From NCBI GenBank assembly GCA_963575745.1, contig CAUYUJ010017815.1, forward strand, positions 412,501-469,882: DNA of 57,382 nucleotides. The letters are read 5' to 3'. Position 1 is the first letter of the stretch. Each line of letters starts with the position of its first letter. The notes under the pieces were generated by a model. That model made no database searches and was not told the origin of the DNA. It saw nothing but the letters and a program-made list of their open reading frames with translations. A program made the translations under genes and the position numbers. The DNA comes from Prorocentrum cordatum (lineage: Eukaryota > Sar > Dinophyceae > Prorocentrales > Prorocentraceae). Positions 1 to 9,916 of the stretch are shown in pieces.

Positions 1-591
1 GACTTTTCGCAGGTGTTGGCGGAAGGGATGCAGCTTCTGGCATCATTTCCTAGCACCGGTTGCTGGGCGCGCACTGTCTCCCATCGGCCGCGAAGCTCCC
101 CAGGACATCCTGGACAGAGAGCTGGAGTTTCTGGAACCCCGGGCCCGACATGGCCAGTTGGGAGACGGCAGAAGATCTCGGGGGTGGTGGAAATCGCGGC
201 GCGAAGGATCGCTCAGCAATGGAGGCAGGCGAGCGTTCGCTATTTTACGTGCTGGAGAGCCTGCTCAAGAGGAAGTGGCTGTTCTAGCGGGCGGTTTCTC
301 CTGCGGCCTTCCTGCGCGACTCAGTGGTGAAGCACTTGCGTGGGCGGGGGGCCTGGAGGGCTTCTGATGCACCAGTTGGTTGGAACAATTTCTGGGCCCC
401 CTGGGTTTCCCGCAGAGGTCCCTGGCCCAACTTCGAGCGAGACCCCGCGGTGCATCAGCTCGCGTTTCCCCGAGTTCACTTGCTGCCCTGATGGTTTCCA
501 CCCGGGGCGCTTCAGCATGATGGGGGAGTCGGCGCTCTCTTGTCTGTCGTGGATGTATCACCTTACGGATGTTGTGGGAGAAGGGCCGAAG

Positions 592-867
592 TCGGCCCAG
601 AGCCTCATCGTCTTCCTGATGGGTCGGCCTGACGAGGGCCGCAGGCCTATAGGGCGCTACGCCGCCTTCGAGCGCCTCCATGGCAAAACGCACAGAGGGC
701 CCTGCAGAGCCTGGGACTTTCGGGCTGGACTGGGACATGAGTTCCCCATGGGGCAGGGGCGCAGCAGCTTGGACACGGCCTGGATGCAGCCTGTCGCTTC
801 GGTGCGAGCCACTGTCGAAACGTTGCGTTGGGCCAGCCTCCTGTGGGACCCCAAACAGTTAGTTCTA
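592..867 (+). pseudogene. Reverse transcriptase finger/palm fragment (LINE A)
   Basis: The frame reads a hydrophobic strand, then R-P-D-E-G-x-R-P-I-G, then a G-x-G-R-S-S-x-D-x-A-W block and an L-L-W-D-P-K block, ending at TGA 868-870. In LINE reverse transcriptases these match the segment where an R-P-I stretch precedes the G-x-G-R-S block and the first catalytic aspartate region (L-x-D-x-x-K). The aspartate in L-W-D is kept, but the frame stops seven codons later. The preceding codons of the same open frame (from 340) show no motif that I recognise. Confidence 0.6.
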
Positions 868-1373
868 TGAGCGCGTGGGCCACCAGGGGAGGGGTCCTCT
901 CGCGTTTCCCGTTGCGCGTTCTGTTATACACGCTGTCGGCTTACCGATGGAAGCGACATCTCTTGCTGGATGGAGCGTATTCGCAGCCATTATATGTCAG
1001 CATAGGCATCGTTGCAGGCAGCACCTCTGCCACATCTGAAGCGAACGCGCTCATGTGGAATACCGCCATGCGTGGCCGTAGTGTCCAGGGTGCCAGCCAA
1101 GGGCTGCATGTTGATGACCTCTCACTGCACTCGTGGCATGTTACTATTTATGGGTACGTGGCGCAGTTGAAGGCTTTGGTGGCGGCCATGGCCTACCACA
1201 TTGCAGTCACCTGGAATGTCCCGCTCGCGGAGCGGATGATGTACTCCGCAGCGAATTCTCCCGGGATCCCCACAGAAATCAGGAGGCAGTCTGGCTTCTT
1301 TGGGGGGAACTATGACGCGGGCCCGCGGGAATTTTGGGGTTCCGTTCACGGTTGGAAAGCGCAGCAGAGTTGA
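828..1373 (+). pseudogene. Reverse transcriptase palm fragment with H-V-D-D (LINE A)
   Basis: This frame contains G-I-V-A-G-S-T-S-A-T followed about 30 residues later by G-L-H-V-D-D-L-S-L. In LINE RTs a G-x-x-A-G-x-x-x-A-x block sits shortly before the catalytic Y/H-V-D-D box, so the order fits. It overlaps the end of the previous fragment in another frame, so a shift separates them. Downstream an alpha-helical stretch with A-L-V-A-A-M-A fits the thumb region. The frame ends at 1371-1373. Confidence 0.6.
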
Positions 1374-1402
1374 ACCGTCCAGGACTATGCGCATGACACC
1401 CC

Positions 1403-1936
1403 ATGGTATGGAAGTTCAATGGGGTTACTCCAGCTGAAACCGTTCATGTTCGGCGAGCTGCAGCGCGAGCTGCAGGCATCAGCAAACGTGGGTGTTCTCT
1501 AGAGCTCCAGTGGGCCATCAACAAATATCGCGGGGACCCCCTCTATCTCGTCGCTGGCCCCTTGAAGCGCCACGCGCGGGAGTGGCGGCTCACCAGCGAA
1601 CCATCATCCCGAGGGCGGCCACGGCATCAAGATGCGATGGGCCCAGGTGACTTGAGCAAGGCCTTTCGCTCGGCCGAGCTCCAGTCGGCCCAGGCCCCGC
1701 CGCGGAAGCCATGGTTGCATCGCACTCGTGGGCCTAAATCGGCCATGCTCTTGTGGCTGGAAGCTGGCGGCTGGTCTTGGGAAGGGCCTGCAGTCTTTGT
1801 TTCTAGCAATGGTTCTAGGTGGGTGCTCGCGGGGGGACCCCCAACAGAGATCTCAGATGCGATGTTAGTCGACAGCCGCCATGCCATGCTGCAGAAATCC
1901 ATTGCCACCCAACTCACCAACGCTCCTGGGGGGTAG
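1403..1936 (+). pseudogene. Post-RT linker fragment (LINE A)
   Basis: This 177-codon frame lies between the RT fragment and the knuckle. It shows a basic helical stretch with R-R-A-A-A-R-A-A-G-I-S followed by W-A-I-N-K-Y-R-G-D-P-L-Y. Such a segment commonly lies between RT and RNase H in dinoflagellate LINE proteins, so I assign it by position and general character and not by a catalytic motif. It is out of frame with its neighbours on both sides. Confidence 0.5.
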
Positions 1937-2014
1937 ACATTTTGCGGAGAGGCCTGCGGCTATCCCTGAATTCAGCGTGTAGCAAAAGGCCATCCCCCAG
2001 AGCGAGCACATTTC

Positions 2015-2689
2015 TTCTGCCAGATCCTGCCGGGAACGGTTCCGACAGGAGTAGCTCTTGCGAGATGGGGCTATGAAGTAGACGCTAAGTGCCCTTTGTG
2101 CAAAGTGCAGGAATATACGTTGTGGCATAGATGTTGGGGGCGTTCCCATCCTGATGTTGTGCAACAGAGGGCTGGGTTTTTTGGCGACGAAACCCTGGGC
2201 CAGGTCCGTGGGACCACTCAGGACTGTTTACTCGCGTCGCGGTTGTGGGTCCCTTTCCCCGAGCTCTCCGAGCCTGCGGCTGACTGGCAGCTGGCGTTTT
2301 TTGTTTCCGGGGGCGGTGGGCAGCCCGCGGCCGAGTTTCAGTTTGATCCGTGCGACGAGCTTTACACAGACGACTCGTGCATGAACGGAGATAAAGAAGA
2401 CATCTCGAGGGCTGGTGTTTCTGTTGTTCAGATGCGTGGCGAGCAGCTTGCCCGCGGCATATACAGCCCGCTTCCCGCGGAGTTCCGCCAGACGGCTAAC
2501 GACGCCGAGCATGGCGCGCATGCTGTCGGCATCCTTCGTATAGTGGGCCTGCTGAATGTTGTGCCCCCTGTGGTGCGCTGCTCCGAGGGGCTCGGGGCCC
2601 TGCCGAAGCCCTGGAGGGCTCAGGGCGGCAGCCTTTCTTCTGGCGTGAGATTCCCAGGGGAATTCGCGAAGGTCCGTGGGCCACCATGA
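2015..2689 (+). pseudogene. Cys-His knuckle and RNase H fragment (LINE A)
   Basis: Open without a stop from 2015. It reads A-R-W-G-Y-E-V-D-A-K-C-P-L-C-K then T-L-W-H-R-C-W-G (about 2063-2140), a zinc-knuckle pattern in which the last cysteine spacing is altered. About 75 codons on comes L-Y-T-D-D-S-C-M-N-G (near 2360), matching the first strand of RNase H, normally T-D-G-S. Next is A-G-V-S-V-V-Q and then Q-T-A-N-D-A-E-H-G-A (near 2490), placing the second catalytic acid. The third aspartate region reads V-V-R-C-S-E, so that aspartate appears lost. The remainder continues in the next frame. Confidence 0.7.
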
Positions 2690-2835
2690 ACCAGATCAAT
2701 GCCCACAGGGCCTATAGTGAAGCAGTAGAAGATGCCGATCGTTGTACATTTGTGGGGTCGCACCTTGCCCACCTCTGGGCTAAGACTGCTGCCCAATTCC
2801 ATAACCTTTGCCCCCCGGAGCTGTTGGAATTTTAA
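2686..2835 (+). pseudogene. C-terminal end of RNase H and tail (LINE A)
   Basis: A 49-codon frame from ATG 2686 to TAA 2833-2835. It is helix-rich and contains G-S-H-L-A-H-L-W-A-K-T-A-A, with alternating small and charged residues like the end of a retroelement RNase H. It begins four bases before the stop of the previous frame, so one frameshift divides a once continuous reading. Assignment rests on position and continuity. Confidence 0.45.
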
Positions 2836-3455
2836 TGGGCGGAGGTCGAGTATAGCAGCCTTGCCGTTGGGATGACGTCCATCCTGCAAGTGTGGTCCCC
2901 TTTTCGGAGCCCAGTTCAATAGAGTTCGAAGGCCCGAGAAGACCAATGCGCCGACTCGAGAGAAGAGCCAGCATGTTCTGGTTCCACACGGGGATCAACA
3001 TCGCTGCTCCCGCTGCCTTCGAGCTGTTACTCCAGCCACCACATCGGTCTGTGCTGATCTGAACCCGACCATGACTTCGCTGCTGCGGGGGCATGGGGGG
3101 GGATCACCATGTTTTGCACTGGGCCCGTGCGGTCGAGACAGATGTCCATGTCATATTTTGTGTTCGACGTGGCGGTTCTGCAACCTGCAAGGCCTCTGCC
3201 CGTCTACTGGGCAACTGCGAGCCCCGGAGGAAGAGTTCGGAACGGACCAAACTCCTCAAGGGGCTTCTTCCTGGGACGAAATTTCGGCTCGGGCCTGCCT
3301 TTCCCCTTTCCTCTCTTCCTTTTTGTCCCTCTTCCCTCGCCCCCGCCCCTGCCCCCTGCTCCTGGCCAGCCGAGTTCGCCCTGGGAAACTTCATTTTGTA
3401 GTCGGCACCCGTTGTTCTGTGGATGACAGGGTGTCCGCCAGGTCTGAGGGGTCTG
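2836..3455. other. Unassigned 620 bp
   Basis: No gene or clear repeat. It may include the untranslated 3' end of LINE A. From about 3300 the + strand is C/T-rich. Confidence 0.3.
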
Positions 3456-3630
3456 AGAGGAGGAGGAGGAGGAGGAGAAGGAGGAGGGGGAGGAGGAGGA
3501 GGAGGAGGAGGAGGAGGAGGAGGAGGAGGAGGAGGAGGAGGAGGAGGAGGAGGGGAGGAGGAGGAGGAGGAGGAGGAGGAGGAGGAGGAGGAGGGAGGAG
3601 GAGGAGGAGGAGGAGGACGAGGAGGAGGGA
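3456..3630 (+). repeat. (GGA)n microsatellite
   Basis: About 175 bases of imperfect GGA triplets on the + strand. Open frames of poly-Gly, Glu or Arg here, and poly-Pro, Ser or Leu on the other strand, come from the repeat and are not genes. Confidence 0.95.
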
Positions 3631-5157
3631 GCTCCACAGGGAGCCGGCCGCCCGCCCCCCCCCCACCCCACCGCCCCCGACCCCCGCGGGCGCAGCACGG
3701 GTCGAGCCGCTGTGTGGCCGGCTGGGGCTCGCGACGTGGTTCGTCAAGCAGTGGCGAAGCGCCCCGGCGTGCGGCCCACCTAATAATGTTCTAAGAACCT
3801 TTTGTGGCTTGCACGAGATGTTTTTAGTCAGTTTTGTTTCAACACATCGGGATTCTGTTCTAAGGACATTGTTTTTGTTCTTCAAGCTTTTCTGGGTTCT
3901 AAGAACATGTTGGTTTTTTTATTCCTATAGGAATGCCGGGACGGTCGGTCCCTGCTCAGGTCCCGGCTGGCCCAGGTTGGCTGTGGTCCCGGCCAGCAGC
4001 GCCTTTTCCCGAGGACCATAGTCTGGGTACTATGTTTTGAGCATTTTTCGACAATGTTGGAGCATTCTTTGAGTATTTGTTACGTTTCGTCGAAAATCCC
4101 CCTGTAGGGGGACACGCCCGACCTAAGGCTACACGTGACGGTGACCTCTCGTCGGGCCCCCAGATGCCCGAACCCAGAGATCCGATGGCGTGACTTTTTC
4201 AATACGGGGTCCCCGGCAGCCTCGACCCATGCCCCAGCAGGGCCGGCTTCTCATCCTGAGTCGTGTTCTGACGGTCCCGGGGCCCGGCGAGGGCCGCGAG
4301 AGGCCCTCGGCCGAAAATGGAGAAAGGCCTCCGCCTTGATTGTTTCAGTGCGTTGGAGGTCTGGGAGTGCGCTGCGACAGCAGCGGCCTGCGCGCTCGGG
4401 CTCTGCCGCCCCCCGGGGCCCCCCGAGCGCCGTGCGCACCGCAGAGGTCGCCGCTCCTGCCCGGGGTGTCGCTGCTGGGTGTGCACCGGGCCTCCGACGC
4501 CATACAGTGAGCGGCCTGAATAAGGAACACTTACTAGTCAAAAGGGACTCGGTCGTTCCGTAGGTTCGCATGCTTTATGGATCGTGCCCTGTGCGTTATT
4601 CCTTGGAAATAAAGGGGCTTCGTTCCTTATCTATCGTTCCTTAGGTCAGGCCGGTGACTGTATGAGTTTTGCACAACGTCGACCCCTGCAGAGGTATGGA
4701 CCCATTCCCTGGGACCGGTGTCGCATCCGGAGTCGTTTCTCGACGGCCCCGAGGCCCTGTAAGTATAGGCGCCCCCCAGAGGCCGAAGCTATGGCAACGC
4801 CTCCCGCGTCGCGGTTTTTGTCACGACTCGAGGGGGGTCTGGGGCCCCTGCTGCGCTGGCCCGCGGGCCCCTCGGGAAGTCCTTTGGGTGTCTCAATGAG
4901 CTTGGAGGGGTATCCCCCGACGGGGGTCAACTTCGCCTGTCGTCGCGCCGCGACGGGGGTCGGAGCGCCTTCGGCCCGCGGTGGCTGCCCTCGACGGGGG
5001 CCGGCGGGCCAGGAGGGCTCGCGGCGCTGCTCGCGCTCGCGGCGGCGCAGCTGCGGCCCGGCTTCGTGTGCGGGCCTGGGCGGCAGGCGCCCTCTCGCGC
5101 CCTGGATTCGGTCAGGGGGTGGATGCGGGCCCCTCCTGCGGGGGCCACCAGCGAGTC
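3631..5157. other. Unassigned stretch with one AT-richer island
   Basis: 3780-3920 is AT-richer than its surroundings and has GTTCTAAGAAC-like motifs near both ends (3786 and 3897), which are roughly inverted. 3941-4120 resembles a copy of element G (listed separately). 4610-4650 repeats a GTTCCTTAGGTCA-type motif also present near 44390-44420. The rest is GC-rich with no coding motif. Confidence 0.4.
3941..4120. mobile_element. Element G, degraded copy
   Basis: The right end (4089-4120) carries CTGTAGGGGGACACGCCCGA, matching the right end of the complete element G at 39720-39889. The interior has CATAGTCTGGG as in that copy. The left end is only weakly similar. The size, about 180 bp, is close to the complete copy. 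Confidence 0.45.
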
Positions 5158-5388
5158 GGAGGGAGGGGAGGAGGGTGAGAGGAGGAGGGAGGAGGAGGAG
5201 GGAGGAGGAGGAGGAGGAGGAGGAGGAGGAGGAGGGAACGGAGGAGGAGGAGGAGGAGGAGGAGGGAGGAGGAGGAGGAGGAGGAGGAGGAGGAGGAGGA
5301 GGAGGAGGAGGAGGGAGGAGTGAGGGAGGAGGGAGGAGGGAGGAGAGGGAGGAGAGGGAGGAGATGGAGGATTTGGAGGAGAGGAGTG
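5158..5388 (+). repeat. (GGA)n microsatellite
   Basis: About 230 bases of GGA/GGGA purine tract on the + strand. It yields long homopolymer-like frames on both strands. Confidence 0.95.
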
Positions 5389-5785
5389 GGCTTTGAATCG
5401 CCTTCCACTGCTGTCCCCCCCTTGGTGGGTGCACCCCCCTGGTGGTGGTGGCAATGGGGCCACCTCCAGCGAGGAGATCCACAATGCGTCCCTCCCTGAC
5501 CTGGAGAGAAGGGATGTCTCAAGCGGGAATCACACAACCAGAGGGACGCCCCCTGGCTCCTGCCGCTGGTGGTCCTTGGTGGTGGTGGTGGTGTCGCTTT
5601 TCATTGTTCCTACTCCTGTCGTGAAGGAGACGCGGCGGAAGGCTGTCCGCAATTCTGTTGGCATCCATTGGCTTGCGCCAGGCCCTTTGAACGTCAACAG
5701 TGACTCGTCATGAGCACGAGTGCCAGGGAACGGGTCGGGGCCTCCAGAAATTCACGTTGTGAGCAAATTACGACGCCGGGGTCGG
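5389..5785. other. Unassigned
   Basis: Short GGT runs near 5440 and 5575. No gene seen. Confidence 0.3.
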
Positions 5786-5897
5786 GGGAGGAGGAGGAGG
5801 AGGAGGAGGAGGAGGAGGAGGAGGAGGAGGAGGAGGAGGAGGAGGAGTTGGCAGGAAGAGGAGGAGGAGGAGGAGGAGGAGGAGGAGGAGGAGGAGG
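5786..5897 (+). repeat. (GGA)n microsatellite
   Basis: GGA triplets with one short interruption near 5846. Confidence 0.95.
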
Positions 5898-6218
5898 GGC
5901 AGACGAACGATGAAGAGGACCAGCATTGGATCCAGGGACAGGACGGGGACCAGGGCCGCTTTGGGAGGTCACGATCGCCCGTTTTTGCGGAGAAGCTCAA
6001 GCACACAAGCACACAGGTCCTTTGGCAGAGGCTCGAGGCGTGGGCCTTCGACACTCCCGACACGTTTCGCCGGCGCCCCAGAAAAACAAAGGACGGGGAC
6101 CGGGGCCAGAGGGTGGGAGAGCGGGGTGTGGTAGACGGGGGCGGGGACGAGGGCGATCATTTGGACAGCGGGCAGACTGAGGCGGAGTTGTAGCAGGAGG
6201 CGGCGCAGGAGGAGAGGC
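5898..6218. other. Unassigned
   Basis: GC-rich with no motif that I can name. Confidence 0.3.
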
Positions 6219-6425
6219 TCAGGCTCGATGCGCCCGAGCCTCGATTCGCCCGGCTCGATTCGCCCGGGCTCGATTCGCCCGGATCGTTTTCGCCCACGGC
6301 GCAATTCGCCCGAGTCTCGATTCGTCAAGTCTCGCTTCGCCCGGCTCGATTCTCCTGGGGCTCGAATCGCCCGGCTCGGTTCGCCCAGGCTCGGTTCGCT
6401 CGAGTCTTGATTCGCCCGGCTCCGC
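6219..6425 (+). repeat. TTCGCCCGGCTCGA short tandem array
   Basis: About 14 imperfect units of roughly 14-15 bases built on TTCGCCC-GGCTCGA. The array at 6945-7432 has the same type of unit on the opposite strand (GGCGAAGCGAGC). Confidence 0.85.
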
Positions 6426-6900
6426 CCGCTCGACCCGACCCAACCGTTAGGGTCCGCCCGCCCGACCCGACCCGCCCGTTGAGGTCTGCCCGCCCGACCC
6501 GACCCGCCCGTTAGTTAAGGTTCGCGCGTGTTCCCTGACGCATCCCACTTTCGTGTCCCGCCCGCCCGACCCGACCCGCCTTTCGAGGTCTGCCCGCCCG
6601 ACCCGACCCGCCCTTCGGTGCCCGCCCGCCCGACCCGACACGCCCGTTAGCGTTCGCGCGTGCTCACTCGATGGTGCGCCCCACCGTAAGGTCCCGCCCG
6701 CCCGACCCGACCTGCCCGTGATGGTCCGCCCGCCCGACCCGACCCGCCCGTTATGGCCCGCCCGCCCGATCCGACCCGCCCGTTAGGGGACGCGCGTGCT
6801 CACTCGATGATGCGTCCTACTTTGATGTCCCGCCCGCCCGACCCGACCCGCCCGTCAGGGTCCGCCCGACCCGACCTGCCCGTTATTGGGTCCGCCCGCC
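6426..6900 (+). repeat. CCCGCCCGACCCGA tandem array with higher-order spacer
   Basis: Units of roughly 25-35 bases share CGCCCGACCCGACC. A longer spacer with GCGCGTG..TCAC..GATG recurs near 6518, 6652 and 6784, giving a higher-order period of about 133 bases. Confidence 0.85.
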
Positions 6901-6944
6901 TGCTCCCCCCGCCCTCCCCTTCTGGATCCTCCGCGTGCCCGGCG

Positions 6945-7432
6945 AAGCGAAGGCGGCGAACCAAATCTCTGCGAAACGAGCTCTGGCGAAACGAGGCTCC
7001 GGCGAAACGAGCCTCTGGCGAAGCAAGCCTCGCCGCAGCGAGCTCTGGCGAGCCGAGCCCCGGAGAAACGAGACTCCCGCGAAGCGAGGCTCTGGCGAAA
7101 CGAGCCCCAGCGAAACGAGGCGGGCGAACCAAGCTCGGGCGAAGAGAACTATGCACATGCACCGATCCTGGCAAGGCCCATCCTTGACCCATGATCGGTG
7201 CATATGCCTTCCTGGCCAAGGTAGGAGGGCGTATGCACCGATCCTGGGCTCAGGATGGGCCTTGCCAGAATCGGTGTATGTGCATAGTTCTTTTCCCTCT
7301 ACAAGCCCGAAGAACCGAGCCTCGGTGAACCAGGCGGGGCGCATCGAGTCGGGCGAGCCGAGCTCCGGCGAAGCGAGCCCCGGCAAAGCGAGCTCCGGCA
7401 ACCGATGTTCCGGCGAAGCGAATCCAGGGCTC
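6945..7432 (+). repeat. GGCGAAGCGAGCTCC 15-bp array split by a fold-back
   Basis: Imperfect 15-base units run 6945-7140 and again 7305-7432. Between them lies the fold-back at 7141-7295, which interrupts the array. Confidence 0.8.
7141..7295. repeat. Fold-back P1 (arms about 72 bp)
   Basis: The left arm (7141-7212) and the reverse complement of the right arm (7224-7295) agree except for about nine positions. Each arm also contains its own inverted motif (ATGCACCGATC with GATCGGTGCAT), so the element can form a nested cruciform. It lies inside a 15-bp array, suggesting insertion. There is no coding potential. Confidence 0.85.
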
Positions 7433-7475
7433 AAGAGACGGGGGTCGATGCAAATTGGGGTCAGCCAGAGCGCCG

Positions 7476-7640
7476 GATCTTGCAGTATCCTGCAGGGCCA
7501 GCGGCGCACTGACCCAGGTTTGGGCGCATGATCCTGCAGGATCTTGCAGGACCATTCGCATTGACCCGGGTTCGGGTGCAGGATCTTGCAGGACTCTGTA
7601 AGGCTTGATTGACCCGGGTCTGGATTGACCCGGGTCAGAA
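7476..7640. repeat. Short array of CTGCAGGATCTTGCAGG and TTGACCCGGGT motifs
   Basis: Two motifs alternate: a PstI-like CCTGCAGG block (7490, 7536, 7581) and TTGACCCGGGT (variant at 7509; 7561, 7610, 7625). Three degenerate units. Confidence 0.7.
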
Positions 7641-8992
7641 GATCCCCGACGAATCCGTGCCGGAGGAGGATCGGGTCGGACGAAAGGGGGGGATAGGGAA
7701 AGGGGGGGTCACGAAGTTTGCTGCATGCAGCTTGTTTCGGTCCCGCCGATGGGGCCCATTCCTCGATACATGGTCGCCTCCAGCGCCGGGAGGCGCCGGA
7801 AAAAACAACAAACTATAATTACGTGAGCCGATTCGCTACCCGCCCTTTTGCTATCACCCCCTTGGTTCCAGCCCGGGCGGAGGAGGAGGAGGAAAGGAGG
7901 AGGAAAGGAGGAGAGGGAGGAGGAGGAGGAAGAGGACGAGTTAGATGATGAGGGAAAATGAGGATGAGCAGGAGGAGGAGGAGGACGAAGTAAGAACGGC
8001 AGGGATGATGAGGAAGAAGGGGTCCGGGATCATACCGCACGTTCATCCTCAGCGACGCAGCTATTCGCGAACTGTATATCTTGATGCATGATTCATGCCC
8101 GTTGATCTGCACACCAACTGGAGTGGTTTCATGACAAGCGTAATGTTTTTGCTGTGTTGAATTGTGCTGTGCTCGTTTACGTTGTGGATCGAGCCAATGA
8201 CACGCGCAATGTTTTGCAGACTCTTTCCTTCGTCCCCTCATCCCCTGATCGGTGTTCGTCTTTCTTCTCCGCCCACCACCTACTGATCTTGCTCCGACTC
8301 TTACTGCTCATCATCGTCCCTCCTGCCTCCTGCCCATATCCTCCCTTCTCCGAAATGCCCTCTCGCCTTCTCGCTCTTCCTTCGTCCGCCCTTCCTTCCT
8401 CGATCCTCAGTGTCCTGCTTTTCCCCGTCCTGCTCGTCCTTCTCGTCTTCCCCATCCTCTTTTCCCTGGTCCTCCTGCTGCTCCTCCTCCACTGCGCCCT
8501 GTTGAGCAGGGTCAGTCCACGTGGCAGAGACGTGGGGGATTCCGATGCGTACGGGCTCCCGTCTATCCGACCAGGCGTTTTCGGAGGTGCGATGGCGATC
8601 ATACATCGGGTTCTGGCTGCTTCCGCCTTCTCACCCTCTCTCCCAGAGGGCGCTGGCGTGTGCCTGGGAGGCGTCCAGGATCCTTTAGAGGTCCACACAA
8701 AAAAAACAGAAGCGTTCAGAGCCTCAGTCTTTCGCCTCCTCTCCCCGCTCCCGCCCGCGGCACTGTCGGCTGTCTCCGCTGCCCCTCAGCCGCCTAGGGC
8801 AGCGCGGGGCCGGCCGCTTCGAGGTCGTCGAGGTCCGCCGCGGACACAGAGGCGCTACCCATGCGCTCGACGGGAGGGGGGGCATGCTACACGAGAAGGA
8901 GGACCACGCGGGCGAGGAGGAAGTTATCTGTTGGGGGCGAGAAGGGGACGATGAGGAGGGAGAGGAGTGGCCGCCTTTCGCGCGTCAGCAGG
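7641..8992. other. Unassigned, purine then pyrimidine rich
   Basis: 7879-7986 is a (GGA)n-like tract. 8220-8510 is C/T-rich on the + strand. No coding motif was found; the 266-codon open frame at 8154-8954 is compositional. Confidence 0.4.
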
Positions 8993-9066
8993 GACGATGT
9001 TTGGAAGGGGGGAGTGTCATGGATGCTGGTATGACGACGGGGAAGAGGGAGGAGGAATGAAGGGGA
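8993..9066 (+). repeat. Repeat copy flanking LINE B (left)
   Basis: About 74 bases, beginning GACGATGTTTGGAA, that recur with few changes at 11756-11833 on the other side of LINE B. The last 18 bases (9049-9066) also recur exactly at 11641-11658. Confidence 0.85.
9049..9066 (+). repeat. Putative target-site duplication, left copy
   Basis: GAGGAGGAATGAAGGGGA, identical to 11641-11658. It bounds LINE B. Confidence 0.65.
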
Positions 9067-9543
9067 CTCCGCTGGACTCTGCTGAGCGCCGCGCACGTGG
9101 CATCAATCACTGTCACCACTGTCCTCCGCTGACGCTGCCCGCGGCTGCGAAACGACGCCGCCGCTGCCGCGGGCGCTCGACACGCGAAGCCGAGCAGCTG
9201 CCTCCCTCCAGGCAGCAGCGGCAGGCGGGGCGGCAGCGGCACGGCACGGGGCCTCCGCGGCATCGGCGCTCGTGAGGGCCGCCGTCTCGCACGGCTGGCG
9301 GGCCGACGAGGCCCTCAGATGCTCGTCGAGTGGGTCGGCCTCCCTCGCAAGCCCCTGGGTGGGCGTTCCTTCCACCTGCTCTCCAGGGGTGGGGAGTGCG
9401 CGGCTCACCGCGTCCTCTGCAATCGCCGCCATCGCGGACGCTGGTGGACCACGATAGCTCGGAAACAAGCCTCTTTGAATTCCCCTGAGATTCTCCCCCC
9501 CATAGTCGGGGGGGGGGAACGCACACCAGCAGGATTCCTGGCA

Positions 9544-9783
9544 TCAGCAGTGGCTGTGCGTCCACACGTTATGCAGAAGAACAGCCCGTAGGCCTTCATC
9601 TTCCTCCCCCGAGATCGCCTCGAAACCCTCACCATACTCAGGAGGTAACCCCAGCGTCTCACCCGAATCTAACGGCGCGGCGAGGGGCGGATCACGGCAA
9701 CGGGTCGAGGCGATTTTGAGCAGCTTGCTCTTCGGGACAATATACTTGCACAGCCTACACCTCCATCGACCAGCAAACGGCAC
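9544..9783 (-). pseudogene. C-terminal cysteine-pair region (LINE B)
   Basis: The minus strand reads W-R-C-R-L-C-K-Y with K-S-K-L-L after it, then an acidic stretch, ending with a stop after about 80 codons. In the neighbouring frame the next bases (within 9405-9662) read F-F-C-I-T-C-G-R-T-A, giving a second C-x-x-C pair. Two such pairs near the end of a LINE ORF2 suggest a small zinc-binding tail. A frameshift between the pairs breaks it. It follows the RNase H frame at 9917 after about 130 broken bases. Confidence 0.55.
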
Positions 9784-9916
9784 AGAATCATGGGAGCTGG
9801 CCTTCAGAGCTTCTCCAAGCGGGTTGGCTTACGCGGTCGCTTGACGCTAGGTGGCCTCTCACCGATGCAGGGTTCAACCTCGAGAGCCAAAAGCAACGCA
9901 CGCCGAGCTCTGAGCC

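Larger units (their letters stand above)
592..2835 (+). mobile_element. LINE relic A, degraded RT-RNase H region
   Basis: This is a non-LTR retrotransposon relic in several frames. In order it holds reverse-transcriptase finger/palm remnants (592-1373), a post-RT linker (1403-1936), a cysteine-histidine knuckle followed by RNase H (2015-2689), and a tail (2686-2835) ending in TAA. Stops and frame changes near 868, 1373, 1400, 1936 and 2687 show it is dead. The order RT, knuckle, RNase H is the usual LINE ORF2 order, and the knuckle resembles those of relics B and C in this window. The 5' part is not recognisable and the 3' end is not defined. There is no poly-A tail or target duplication that I can see. 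Identification as a LINE is firm; the exact limits are not. Confidence 0.75.

Noticed and set aside
1-340. Upstream part of LINE A
   Set aside because: Open frames exist but none shows an endonuclease or RT motif that I can defend.
3104-3885. Open frames rich in Ser, Pro, Leu or Arg on both strands
   Set aside because: They are translations of the (GGA)n tract in different frames.
8154-8954. 266-codon open frame
   Set aside because: Leu/Ser/Pro-rich translation of C/T-rich DNA with no motif.
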